From positions 8,228,501 to 8,292,500 of the forward strand of contig NZ_CP100604.1 in assembly GCF_031202265.1 (NCBI RefSeq): a stretch of DNA of 64,000 nt, in the 5' to 3' direction. Every line of letters starts with the position of its first letter. Within the stretch, counting starts at the first letter, position 1. The position numbers and the translations under genes were made by a program. This stretch comes from Bradyrhizobium sp. Ash2021 (GTDB lineage Bacteria; Pseudomonadota; Alphaproteobacteria; Rhizobiales; Xanthobacteraceae). The notes beneath the pieces were generated by a model that was not told the DNA's origin, ran no database searches, and was given only the letters and a program-made list of their open reading frames with translations. This document shows, piece after piece, positions 43,291-52,050 of the stretch.

Positions 43291-43748
43291 CCACCCATTC
43301 TGCGAATTGGCGACAGTCGCCAACGGCCGCTCTGCGCCATGAGCGGTCCTTCATTGACAATCATCATCTACGTTCGAAATATTTTCGGACTTGCGACCAA
43401 AGAAGCGAGCCATCCCTCGATGATGGAAACGAGTCGAGCGACGACTTCCGCTGTATCCCCGACAGCGGACATCGTCGGCCATCGCGCCCATGTCCGAAAA
43501 GTGCCATAACCGGAAGTGCCCGCCATTCGATCATGTTGTAGGCACGTCGCACTCTCTATGGGATCACTCGCGGAACGAGCTCGTGAGGGTCTTCAACGCT
43601 CTTTTGCAGGTTGGCGGGTCAGATCAACCCACGCGCATCGCCGGCGCCGCGCTCAGCTTCCACCAATAGGCGTTCGGACATAAACGCTTCCGCTTCTCTG
43701 CACACGACCGGGCCGGCGCCTCACGGCAGGGGCGTCGCCCGGCTGCTG
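43291..43748. other. Intergenic region with decayed interspersed repeats
   Basis: About 460 bases with no gene I can support. It holds two motifs also found elsewhere in the window: GGCCGCTCTGCGCCATGAGC at ~43326 (compare 47184) and TTCCGCTGT-N12-GGACATCG at 43446 (compare 46502). These look like degraded copies of intergenic repeats. Confidence 0.5.
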
Positions 43749-45539
43749 TCAGATTGTCACGCGGCTGCCGTCGAAGCGCGTGAAGGAGAAGCCGTCGAAG
43801 GGTTCGCGGAGGGTAGTGCGCTCGTCCCGCAGCATGCCGATAGCCACTTCCTCGCCGAGCGCCATTGAGGCGGAAGCGTCGGAACGCCAGTGGATGCCCG
43901 CCCAATTCCGTCCGAAACCAAAATTCACTGCGAGCTTGTTCAACTCTCCACCAACCGTGAGCGGCGGGCCGCTATAGGGCACGAGCCTTGTCGGGTCAGC
44001 CGGATCGGGCTGTACCGGGTTGGCGATGACGCGGCTCTCGTCGAAAAACGCCTTCAACATGGTAGCCGTGATAGCACCAACGCTCGTGGCACCGCCGGGA
44101 TAGGTGGAGTGAAGGGGCGCGGCCTCCGGATAGGTTTGTGACAAAAGATAGGTGCCGTATTTGGCTTTACTGCGATCGAGGGCTTCCGATTTCAGGAAGT
44201 TATCATGCAACGGGTAGTCGCTCACGTCATTGGCGAGGCGATGGTGCGCCAGACCGCCGTAGGCTTCCGGTCGCACAGCCCGGTGCACGAAATACTTCTG
44301 CCAGTAGGACGCACGGACGGAGTTACTGATCGCCGTGGCGAGCAGTGCCTGCACATAAGGCAACCCGAACGTGGCGCCCGCAGGGCTTTGGGTTTTCGAT
44401 TTCCGATACGGGTTCGATGGGTAGGACACGGCCTCTGTCGGTGGATAGATTCCGGAGTAGCGCTGGTCCGTCCCCCCGCCGGGGGTCGCAAGGATCAGTG
44501 CTGCCGCCCACCCCAGTGCAGGACCAGTGTGGATATACTCCGCGAGATCTCTTCCTGTCGTTATGTATCGCGGTGTCGCGTCGAACTGCAACTGGCGTTT
44601 CGGTGCGGCGCCGTTCTGGATCGCCAGCCACTCCTCGTATTCGGTCAGGAATTCGTTGGCGGGCAACGCGGTGCGAATTTGAGCACTGATCCACTGTGCG
44701 GCATAGGGCGCGTCCCGGAGCAGGAATTGCGAGATCAGCGGGCCGTCCAAAACGCCTGGAGGCGTGACGGAGCGGCCCCTTGGGTCAGCCGGGTCGAAAT
44801 AAAGCGCATTGGCGCGGAACAGCGTACCGGGTGTGACCCGCCCACCAGACTTCGGTCCCCGGAAATCAGCAAGCTTGTTAAGTTCCTCGGTTGCTGAAAG
44901 CACGTCGCGATTGGAGGTGTCGTCGCGCAACTCGGTAAGCGGAACATCACGAAGCAGGGATTGCCAATATACCTCGACCGCCTCGCCGGCGCGCTCCGCA
45001 CTTGCAAGGGCCGGTGCTGGCGGTATCGCAATCTGAGTAGGGTTTATGCCGCTGAGACTGACGGCCTGTGTGCCTACGGGATTCACCAGTTTGCGAGTGC
45101 CGCCGAGCGGGATTTTCTCAAAATCAGCGGGATCGCCCGACTGGCAAGCGGTGTAGAGGGCCTGCCACGCCGCTTGTTCAACTTCGCCGCGTTTGTCGTG
45201 CGGCAGGCCCCGTGAATCGGAACCGATCTTGTTCGTGTAGCGCGCCTCATCGCCATTCGTCGGGTGGGGCGCAATGGGAATTTTCTCGTTGTTGCTCGCG
45301 CAGACCCCTCGGACTTCGAAGGCGCGGCGCTTGAACGCCGCGTCGAGCGGTCTCGGGTCCGCGCTCACAGGCTGCGCCGCTGCCGGGGCAATTCCGGGCA
45401 TGCTCGGCGGAGACGCAAGGACGGCGGCGCCAACCGCGATGCCGGCCCCGCCGAGCAGCGAGCGGCGAGTGACGGCGGTGGTCGGCAGGGCCGGCGGCGC
45501 CAGGTCGGATTCAGTTGAAATTGTGAGGTGGTTAGCCAT
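43749..45539 (-). CDS. Tat-exported vanadium haloperoxidase-like (PAP2) protein
   Basis: From the ATG at 45539, with GGGAGGG before it, there are 596 residues. A twin-arginine signal (TRRSLLGGAGIAVGAAVLAS) is followed by a long helical haloperoxidase fold. Vanadate-binding motif 1 is KYFVHRAVRPEAYGG near 430, and motif 3 GRNWAGIHWRSD near 555 is intact with its arginine and histidine. Motif 2, normally PSGH, reads YPGGATS, so the acid-base histidine is replaced by alanine. The relatives oxidise halides with hydrogen peroxide or hydrolyse phosphate. This copy may bind vanadate or phosphate but with altered chemistry. A palindrome lies 121 bases upstream. Confidence 0.82.
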   Translation of the reverse strand: MANHLTISTESDLAPPALPTTAVTRRSLLGGAGIAVGAAVLASPPSMPGIAPAAAQPVSADPRPLDAAFKRRAFEVRGVCASNNEKIPIAPHPTNGDEARYTNKIGSDSRGLPHDKRGEVEQAAWQALYTACQSGDPADFEKIPLGGTRKLVNPVGTQAVSLSGINPTQIAIPPAPALASAERAGEAVEVYWQSLLRDVPLTELRDDTSNRDVLSATEELNKLADFRGPKSGGRVTPGTLFRANALYFDPADPRGRSVTPPGVLDGPLISQFLLRDAPYAAQWISAQIRTALPANEFLTEYEEWLAIQNGAAPKRQLQFDATPRYITTGRDLAEYIHTGPALGWAAALILATPGGGTDQRYSGIYPPTEAVSYPSNPYRKSKTQSPAGATFGLPYVQALLATAISNSVRASYWQKYFVHRAVRPEAYGGLAHHRLANDVSDYPLHDNFLKSEALDRSKAKYGTYLLSQTYPEAAPLHSTYPGGATSVGAITATMLKAFFDESRVIANPVQPDPADPTRLVPYSGPPLTVGGELNKLAVNFGFGRNWAGIHWRSDASASMALGEEVAIGMLRDERTTLREPFDGFSFTRFDGSRVTI

Positions 45540-45659
45540 GGAGATTCCCTCCCTCGCAGGCACGTGAATGCACGCGCGCTCCGCATAGCTGATTTTCGAT
45601 GCCTCAGACCTCCATGATTGATTTGCTGGAGCAAAGACCTCCATGATCAAGTTTCCAAT

Positions 45660-45674
45660 GCGTCTAATAGACGC
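45660..45674. promoter_or_regulatory. 15-base palindromic operator candidate
   Basis: GCGTCTAATAGACGC is a perfect palindrome around a central A, 121 bases before the haloperoxidase start. Two direct copies of AGACCTCCATGAT lie just downstream (45606 and 45635), so this promoter region has several potential protein sites. Confidence 0.5.
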
Positions 45675-45812
45675 GTGACGATGTATCTTACTGTTCAGAT
45701 GGCGGCACTGTCAGAGGAGACTGCAAGCGTGGCATCCGCGGCAACATCGAAGATGTCAAAACACGACCCAACGCACAGCCGCCTTTTGCGCGAAGCAGAC
45801 CTATGAGCGATC

Positions 45813-46238
45813 CTACTTGCCCTCGTTCCATATGTCGGTGGTGAGCTTCCAGTCATTTCCGGCTTTTTCCCAAACCACGACATACTTCCCAGTCAGTTCC
45901 TGAGGGGTCGGTCCCTTGGTCTTCAGAACGAACGTGCCGATCTCGCGTGCCGCGGAAGGGCCAAGCGGCTTAACGTCAACGGTTGTGAGCTTCGGATCAA
46001 CAACTTGTTCCGCCATACTTTTCCACATTGCCTCGATGGCTGCCCGACCGTGCACCATCGCAGAGCCGGGCGGCAATGCCGTCGCATCAGTGCTGTAGAG
46101 TAACGCAATCCCAGAGAAATCGCCCTTGTTGAACAATTCAATCCATTGCGTGTTGATCGCTTCAATCTGGGCCTTCTGAGCCGAAGTCGGCACGGTCGAC
46201 GAGATCACGAATGCAGTCACCAGGGCTATGTTGCGCAT
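45813..46238 (-). CDS. Secreted SnoaL/DUF4440-like NTF2-fold protein
   Basis: From the ATG at 46238, with GGAG just before it, there are 141 residues (an ATG two codons earlier is possible). A signal peptide (MRNIALVTAFVISSTVPTSA) is followed by an NTF2-like fold: AINTQWIELFNKGDFSGIALLYSTDATALPPG, then GRAAIEAMWKSM, and a last strand YVVVWEKAGNDWKLTTDIW. This is the ketosteroid-isomerase/SgcJ-type pattern. Such small periplasmic proteins often bind a lipophilic ligand, and some are enzymes, but the reaction cannot be predicted. It is near the haloperoxidase and monooxygenase genes, without an operon link. Confidence 0.82.
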   Translation of the reverse strand: MRNIALVTAFVISSTVPTSAQKAQIEAINTQWIELFNKGDFSGIALLYSTDATALPPGSAMVHGRAAIEAMWKSMAEQVVDPKLTTVDVKPLGPSAAREIGTFVLKTKGPTPQELTGKYVVVWEKAGNDWKLTTDIWNEGK

Positions 46239-46244
46239 GATCAT

Positions 46245-46576
46245 CTCCAACCAATCTACGAATGCAAGGGCTGTAGTTGTCTTCTCGAAGTGGATGCGTT
46301 GAGTGCCGTATCCCAGACCGGGTTTGGCGCAACAGCAACTCCGAGGAATTACCGTCAACAACATTGACGAACCGGAGCAACGCGGCGCCTTAGCCAACTC
46401 ACTGAGTTTGGTAGGAGCGACAAGAGTGATTGCTCATTGCCGCATCTTGCTTGACGTCCGAGTCGGGTCAAACCCGGAAAAGCTCAATACGAGCGTATGT
46501 TTTCCGCTGTTCATCTGAGAACGGACATCGACGGGTTCTCGCGCGCTTGCGATGGACAGCAAAATGTCCGTGCGTA
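46245..46576. other. Intergenic region with a decayed repeat copy
   Basis: About 330 bases without a supported gene. TTCCGCTGT-N12-GGACATCG at 46502-46530 matches 43446-43474 and is framed by other fragments of the same repeat type. Confidence 0.45.
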
Positions 46577-46906
46577 TTACGCGACCTTGCCGCGTCCTAC
46601 TGTCTGGCGAACCTCAAAACCCTCGAATTGGGGGTGATCCAGATACAGCGGCTTGTTATCCCCTGCCCGACTATGCGCAGCACGGAACGCCTCTGATTTG
46701 GTCCACGCTTCAAACACGGCACGGTTTTTCCAGACGGTGTGCGAAGCATAAAGCGTGTGATCCTCAGCCTCGGGACCTTTGAGAAGGTGAAACTCTACGA
46801 AGCCCGGGACTTTTTCGAGATGACTGTCGCGCGACATCCAGACCTGCTCGAAGGCTGCTTCAGACCCTTTGGCAACGCGGAAACGGTTCATTGCGATAAA
46901 CATCAT
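46577..46906 (-). CDS. Antibiotic biosynthesis monooxygenase (ABM) domain protein
   Basis: A 109-residue single-domain ferredoxin-like fold. The pattern FIAMNRFRVAKGSEAAFEQVW, followed by PGFVEFHLL, LYASHTVWKNRAVFEAWTKSEAF and AHSRAG, is that of the ABM/HmoA group, which includes heme-degrading and quinol-forming enzymes. Conserved tryptophans and the SHTVW histidine are in the usual active-site place. It probably works as a dimer in the cytoplasm. A heme-degrading (IsdG-like) role is possible but there are no iron-transport genes nearby. Confidence 0.82.
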   Translation of the reverse strand: MMFIAMNRFRVAKGSEAAFEQVWMSRDSHLEKVPGFVEFHLLKGPEAEDHTLYASHTVWKNRAVFEAWTKSEAFRAAHSRAGDNKPLYLDHPQFEGFEVRQTVGRGKVA

Positions 46907-47366
46907 GATCTCCTACTCTCGATTGCTGCAATGGAAACATAGCACGAGCAAGCGCGAGATTGCGATCCGCCAGGAGTCCGCGCAGCGTTGACGTGAAAAG
47001 GTAGAACCCTCTCCCCGAGCGAAGCCTGGATTTGTCCACTTAGAAAATTGTAAACGGGGACAAAGTCGAGGGGCCAGTTTGTGCCCTGCTCAATCGTGGG
47101 CCAGAGCTCAAGGGCGCCTCGTGACCCGCATTTGGCAGCTCTTTTTGCCCTCAGCAGCGGATCCAAGGATCGCTCCCCGAACGGCCGCTTTGCACCAAGA
47201 GCGGTCGTTACTGATTTGAACCGCTGTAGTGCAGCGCTTCGACGAACAGAGCGAAGGCTGGTAGAGGTGATGGCCTGAAAAACGGCGAGCCACCGATTGA
47301 GAACGCGGACAACACGACCCTTTCGCGAATGAGCCAGGCCGGAAGGTGGACTCGAAAGGCTCCGCA
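46907..47366. other. Gene-free region
   Basis: About 460 bases. Frames on both strands lack start signals and family features. GGCCGCTTTGCACCAAGAGC at ~47182 repeats the motif near 43326, marking another decayed interspersed repeat. Confidence 0.45.
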
Positions 47367-47897
47367 TCACAGGCAGATACTCAGAATCTTCAAGTGGCAG
47401 GTTTCCTTTGTGCGAACTTTGGGCTTTGCAACAGCTGCTTGCTTCGTACCGGTCGTCAACTTGGGACGTTCATAATCCCCTGCAATCTCCATCGCCCAAT
47501 ACGTACGCCCTGTCGCACTTTTCACGCTGGCTACACCCACTCGCGAGGCGCCGTGCAAGAGAAGGTTTCTTCGGTGCCCCGCTGAATCAATCCACTGGCT
47601 AAGCGTCTTTGGGAAGCTTTCGTAGCCATAGGCGATGTTCTCTGCGGCTCGGCCCGCGCCGGCCGAATGGACCCGCGAGGTGAAGCCGCCGAGCACATCG
47701 TGGTCGAGCTTGTCCTTTGCCGCCATCGCCTCGGCTTGCTCGTGCGCAATACGCGTGAGCGTCGAATCCATGACGACCCGCCCCTCCCCATGCTGAACGC
47801 GATAGCTCGAGATCATGTCCGCGGGGGATTCTGCCTGGGCGAACGTAGGACAGCCGCAAACAGCAAGTGAGACGCAGAGGAAAAGTGACGGCTTCAT
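47367..47897 (-). CDS. Secreted CAP-domain (SCP/PR-1) protein
   Basis: A 176-residue protein with a signal peptide (MKPSLFLCVSLAVCGCPTFA, cut near AQA-E). The CAP fold is recognisable: ISSYRVQHGEGRVVMDSTLTRIAHEQAEAM, then KLDHDVLGGF, AENIAYGYESF and the SQWIDSAGHRRNLL block with the histidine of the CAP cavity. The first cavity histidine is probably KLDHD. The C-terminal tail is basic. Bacterial CAP proteins are secreted and of mostly unknown role. A cysteine in the signal peptide (CGCPT) gives a lipobox-like possibility, but the context favours signal peptidase I. Confidence 0.83.
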   Translation of the reverse strand: MKPSLFLCVSLAVCGCPTFAQAESPADMISSYRVQHGEGRVVMDSTLTRIAHEQAEAMAAKDKLDHDVLGGFTSRVHSAGAGRAAENIAYGYESFPKTLSQWIDSAGHRRNLLLHGASRVGVASVKSATGRTYWAMEIAGDYERPKLTTGTKQAAVAKPKVRTKETCHLKILSICL

Positions 47898-48455
47898 TGT
47901 TTCCGATTATCCCCATGCCAAACGCGCTTAAGAAAATCTTCCATGCTGATCTGCTCGTTTCCATTTTTCCACGCGCGATCAGGAATCCAGGGCGCGGCTG
48001 CCTACGCGTACCAACTTGCCGTCCCGGGACTGAACACAGCGGACCAAGATGTAGAAGCCCCAGAAGACAACAAAGAAATTGCTCGCGGTTGCCGCCGGGA
48101 CCTATTTCTACGAAATCTAACAGGCGCTGGTATTGCCTGTCCATGAAGCCATCGCGGTTTCGACTGCTCCGGCCAGGCAGCAGAACCCGCAAACGTGCGC
48201 CCCTCCAACCGGTAATGCATCCTAGCGGCCAGTCATGCGATCACTATATCGCGGCCTTTTCGTCCATCTCGATTCTTTATGGCGATTTTCGTATCTTGCA
48301 AACACTATCATCCATGTCTGCTTCTCAAAAGTGAGCAGGCCTCGCGACAGCGATCACTCAACGTCCGACAAACAGGCTCGGCTCGCGCGACTCCTGGCCG
48401 ACGCCAGCCGCCTAAGCCCGCGCAGTTCCAGTAACTAGACCAGTATGGTGACGTC
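47898..48455. other. Intergenic region, possibly with a broken small membrane protein
   Basis: About 560 bases. On the minus strand a frame near 48090-47985 encodes FFVVFWGFYILVRCVQSRDG, a plausible membrane helix with a basic tail, but it has an in-frame stop just upstream and no start codon. It may be a decayed gene; I do not call it. Nothing else is convincing. Confidence 0.4.
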
Positions 48456-48902
48456 ATGGCTCCCTCTCGTGCCACTCCCGCAGGCGACCGCATCGTTGAA
48501 CCGATGATTGCGCTTGCAGGCTGCTCCAAGCAGCACCGAATCGTCGTAGCCGGGTCCAGGGCCGTCGAGCTGATGTTGGAGCTGCATCGCCGCGGCTATG
48601 CTCGCGCGGCCGCCACGGCAAACTGCGGCCATCCGGCCGGCCAATACGGCGTAGCGCTGGTTGACTGGCGGCGGCGCACGTTCAAAACCCTGGAGGTCGC
48701 GCTTGATTGGCTGGTGGAGTTCTTGAGCCCCACCGGTGTGCTGGTGGTCTGGGTTGATCCTCAAAAGGCCTCGGCTAACGAAACCCTTCGCCTTTCGCTG
48801 GAAGGGCGCGGATTTGTCGTTGAGGACGGAACGGTCCATGAATGCGGCTGCGCCGTTTTGGCGCGCCGACGCGAAATGAACCCGATCCGCAAAGCCGCAT
48901 AA
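48456..48902 (+). CDS. Hypothetical protein, methyltransferase-like fold possible
   Basis: A 148-residue protein starting MAPSRATPAGDR. The alternation IVVAGSRAVELMLELHRRGYARA, then QYGVALVDWRR, LVEFLSPTGVLVVWVDP and a final strand FVVEDGTVHECGCAVLARRRE resembles a partial Rossmann-like methyltransferase: strand, helix, strand, but without the glycine-rich SAM loop. It stands alone. The codon use matches the host, so it is likely a real gene of unknown role. Confidence 0.6.
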   Translation: MAPSRATPAGDRIVEPMIALAGCSKQHRIVVAGSRAVELMLELHRRGYARAAATANCGHPAGQYGVALVDWRRRTFKTLEVALDWLVEFLSPTGVLVVWVDPQKASANETLRLSLEGRGFVVEDGTVHECGCAVLARRREMNPIRKAA

Positions 48903-49069
48903 CCTGCCGTCATCCTCCTGCGGCTAGACGGACGGCCCGGCCGCCTGTGCCATCGCGAAAACGTGTTAGGCATGGGCCGGACCCAAGAAGAGGCGGCCTC
49001 GTCGTACTCGACATCGTGGGTTCCATGAGGCTGCTGTCGCGGCGGCTGTCATGCACAGGAGAATGCCAA

Positions 49070-50434
49070 ATGGCGATCATGGAAACTAAACCGCCCATTC
49101 CGCGTGCGATTCTCGTCGGCGTCCAGATCCCGGGTGTCGATGACGTCGCGCATGCCGCGAGCATCGAAGAGTTGGGCCGCCTGGTGATGACGCTCGGTTA
49201 CGAGGTCGCCGGAACATTATCGCAGAAGCGAGACGCGATCGACGGCGGATCGGCAAGGGGCGGCTTGAGGAACTCGCGGCGATTACCGGCGGGACGGGCG
49301 TCGTCGGCTCGATGGCATTACCCCGGAAGTCAAAGGCGCGCGAGCGCTTCGAAGTCGCCGACGGGAAGAAGTCGAACGCGGCGCAGATCGAGCCTGATCT
49401 GAAGGCGCCGCCGAATCCGGAGTTCGTGATCGTCGATCATGACATCTCGCCGAGCCAGGCACGCAACCTCGAGCGTGCGACCGGCGCCCAAGTACTTGAT
49501 CGAACCGGAGTGATCGTGGACGATTTTCCATCGTCATGCGCATAGCCGCGAGGCGAAGTTGCAGGTTGAGATGGCGCGGTTGAAGTACATCGCGCCACGC
49601 CTGCGGGAATCGTCGGCAGGCGGCGAGCGGCAGCAGGGCTACGGCGCGGGCGAGTCCGATCTCGAACTGGATCGACGCAAGATCCGCGATCGCCTCGCGG
49701 AACTGAAGGAGCAGTTGGGGGATATCCAGCGAGACAATGACGAGCGCCGTTCGGCTCGTCGCGATCAGCTCCGGGTCGCACTGGTCGGGTACACGAACGC
49801 AGGCAAGTCATCGCTTATGCGAGCGCTGACGGGTAGCGAGGTACTGGTCGCGGACAAGCTCTTCGCGACGCTTGACACGACGGTGCGCGCTCTGCAACCC
49901 GCGGCAAAGCCGCGCGTTCTCATTTCCGACACGGTCGGGTTCATCAAGAAACTGCCGCACGATCTCGTTGCGTCATTCCGATCCACGCTCGCCGAAGCGC
50001 TGGAAGCGTCGCTCCTGCTGTTCGTCGTCGACGCGTCCGATCCCACGCACGAATCGCAGCTGGAGGTGAGCCGGAACGTGCTGCGCGAGATCGGCGCGGA
50101 CGTCGTCCCGTCGCGCCTGCTCCTCAACAAGATCGATCACGTGAGCCAGGCGGATCGTGCCGCCCTCCGCGCGAAGCACCCCGACGCAATCCTCCTCTCC
50201 GCGAAGTCATCCGAGGACGTGGCCGCGCTTCGCGAGACGATTGTCGCGTTTTTTGAAGCTGCGATGGTGGAGGACCAATTAGTGTTGCCGTACGCGAAAC
50301 AAGGGTTGCTCAGCGATGTGTATGAGAACACGCGCGTGCTCTCCGAGGAGTACGACATCACGGGCCGGATCATGAAGGTGCGCGGTTTGCCCGGCGCGAT
50401 CGCCCGCCTGCAAAGAACCCTCGCCGCGTCGTGA
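49070..50434 (+). pseudogene. hflX: GTPase HflX gene with two frameshifts
   Basis: Translation from 49070 (with AGGAGA) gives the HflX start AILVGVQIPGVDD and stops matching at ~49250. A second frame continues IGKGRLEELAAITGGTGVV to ~49510, and from there the first frame resumes with IFHRHAHSREAKLQVEMARL. The GTPase half is complete: G1 GYTNAGKSS, G3 DTVGFI, G4 NKID. One base is missing at ~49250 and one added at ~49515, so the net frame is restored. HflX splits stalled or heat-damaged ribosomes. The middle ~88 residues would be wrong in the product, so the gene is dead, recently damaged, or affected by sequence errors. Confidence 0.8.
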
Positions 50435-50489
50435 GTTCGAGGCCGATCGGTTGGCTACAAATACGGGTTTTGGACAAAAGTCGCCGGTG

Positions 50490-50615
50490 CTAAGTCGACA
50501 CAACGACACGGGCGGCAGGCGCAGCGGCTCGCCGGCTGCGCGCCACGAGCAGGAGATGGGTGGCGCGATCCATGAACTCCTGGCGTGAGGCATGCGCCTC
50601 CTCAAGCCGCTCTAG
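50490..50615 (-). pseudogene. 3' end of a methyltransferase gene cut off by the IS701 element
   Basis: Read on the minus strand, the 126 bases left of the element continue the frame of the gene on the other side: after removing one CTAG copy, LADEL is followed by ERLEEAHASRQEF and then MDRATHLLLVARSRR up to the stop at 50490. THLLLVARSR is the expected last strand of a SAM methyltransferase. Confidence 0.8.
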
Positions 50616-52050
50616 CATTACAGTTGCTTTTTTTGCGGGCTTCTGAATCCATGGGCAACCATGATTCGAATGTCGTGGGCGCGGGCCGCGTCGGTTGAGG
50701 AGACGCTTGCGTTGTGGGCGGCGTCGCTTCGAGAGATCAAGCAACGGATACGTCCGTTGTTCACGCAAGAGCGTGTTGCGACGAATGCAGGTCTATTCCT
50801 GGAAGGTCTGCTCGGAGATGAGCAGCGCAAGACCGGTTGGATGCGCGCGGAGGCGGCTGGCGATCCCGGCCCATGGCGGCAGCAGGCGATTCTGGGTCGT
50901 GGAGACTGGGACGCCGATGCCCTGCGCGATATCGTGCGCGACTACGTCATCGAGCATTTGGCGGATGACGATGCGGTGCTGGTGATCGACGAGACCGGTT
51001 TTCTCAAACAGGGCAAAGCGTCATGCGGAGTGGCGCGGCAATACACTGGTTCGGCAGGGAAGATCACGAACTGCCAGATCGGCGTCTTCGCTGCCTACGT
51101 TTCGCGTCATGGCCATGCGTTCATCGATCGCGCGTTGTATCTCCCGAAGGAATGGACCGACGATCCGGATCGTCTGGAAGCCGCATATGTGCCTGCCGAT
51201 GTCGGCTTTGCGACCAAACCAAGGCTTGCGACGAGAATGATCGCACGCGCGATAGCCGCGTCTGTACCATTCAGGTGGGTTGCCGGCGATACCGTCTACG
51301 GTGTTGGCAACATCGAACAGCAGCTACGTCGGGCAGGCAAAGGCTACGTGCTTGGGGTCAGCAGCGCTCATGTGTTTCGATCCTGGGGCAAGCGACCGCC
51401 GGTCGCCGGTACGGCTGCAGACCTCGCCCGGACGCGGCACTCATCCGACTGGAAGCGCCTGTCGGCGGGAGCCGGAACCAAAGGACCGCGGCTGCACGAT
51501 TGGTGTTATCTCGAATTGGCCGATCTCGAGGCCGAGCAGTTCAACAGTGCAAATGACGGTTTGTGGACACGCGGTCTACTGATCCGTCGTCGCATCGCCG
51601 ATGATGACCTCGCCTTCTTCACCACCTGGTGCCCAGCGGGAACAGCCCTTGAAACGCTGGTCGCGGTCGAAGGCCATCGATGGGCGATCGAGGACGGCTT
51701 TGAAACCGCGAAAAACGAGTTCGGGCTCGATCACAACGAGAGCAGATCCTGGCATGGCTGGCACCGTCATGTGTCCTTGGTGATGCTCGCCTTCGCCATG
51801 ATGGCCGCGATCCGACATCGCGCCAATCCGCCACCGCCCAAAAAAACGAAACGGCGCCCCCCGGCAAAAGCCAAAGCATAACCACCCCACCACTGATCCG
51901 TTGGTCAATCCAGGAAATCCGCCGCATTGCCATCAGACTTGCGCGAAAGCGGATTCAACCCGCACACATCATCGCATGGTCTTTTTGGCGCAGAGCTCAC
52001 CAGGCTGCCGCTCAACGCGCCCACTTCAAATCAAAAAAGCAACTGTAATG
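50616..52050 (+). mobile_element. Complete IS701-family insertion sequence
   Basis: A 1435-base element bounded by the inverted repeats CATTACAGTTGCTTTTTT (18 matching bases; left at 50616, complement ending at 52050) and flanked by the CTAG target duplication (50612-50615 and 52051-52054). It holds one intact transposase gene. It has inserted near the 3' end of a methyltransferase gene, which can be rejoined exactly. Confidence 0.92.
50661..51881 (+). CDS. IS701-family transposase
   Basis: A 406-residue DDE transposase of the IS701/DUF4338-type. The catalytic residues lie in LVIDETGFLKQG near 111 (first Asp), VAGDTVYG near 212 (second Asp) and HRWAIEDGFETAKNEFG near 344 (Glu), with the usual YTGSAGKITNCQIGV block in between. 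The C-terminus is a basic PPPKKTKRR tail. It cuts and pastes the element at CTAG sites. Frame and motifs are intact, so it is probably active. Confidence 0.93.
   Translation: MIRMSWARAASVEETLALWAASLREIKQRIRPLFTQERVATNAGLFLEGLLGDEQRKTGWMRAEAAGDPGPWRQQAILGRGDWDADALRDIVRDYVIEHLADDDAVLVIDETGFLKQGKASCGVARQYTGSAGKITNCQIGVFAAYVSRHGHAFIDRALYLPKEWTDDPDRLEAAYVPADVGFATKPRLATRMIARAIAASVPFRWVAGDTVYGVGNIEQQLRRAGKGYVLGVSSAHVFRSWGKRPPVAGTAADLARTRHSSDWKRLSAGAGTKGPRLHDWCYLELADLEAEQFNSANDGLWTRGLLIRRRIADDDLAFFTTWCPAGTALETLVAVEGHRWAIEDGFETAKNEFGLDHNESRSWHGWHRHVSLVMLAFAMMAAIRHRANPPPPKKTKRRPPAKAKA

Noticed and set aside
46903..47370. 155-codon minus-strand open frame upstream of the ABM gene
   Set aside because: It has no ribosome site, no domain and overlaps a repeat motif found in other gaps, so I treat the area as non-coding.
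47985..48090. Possible small membrane protein on the minus strand
   Set aside because: The hydrophobic segment is convincing, but an in-frame stop and lack of start prevent a call. It may be a remnant.
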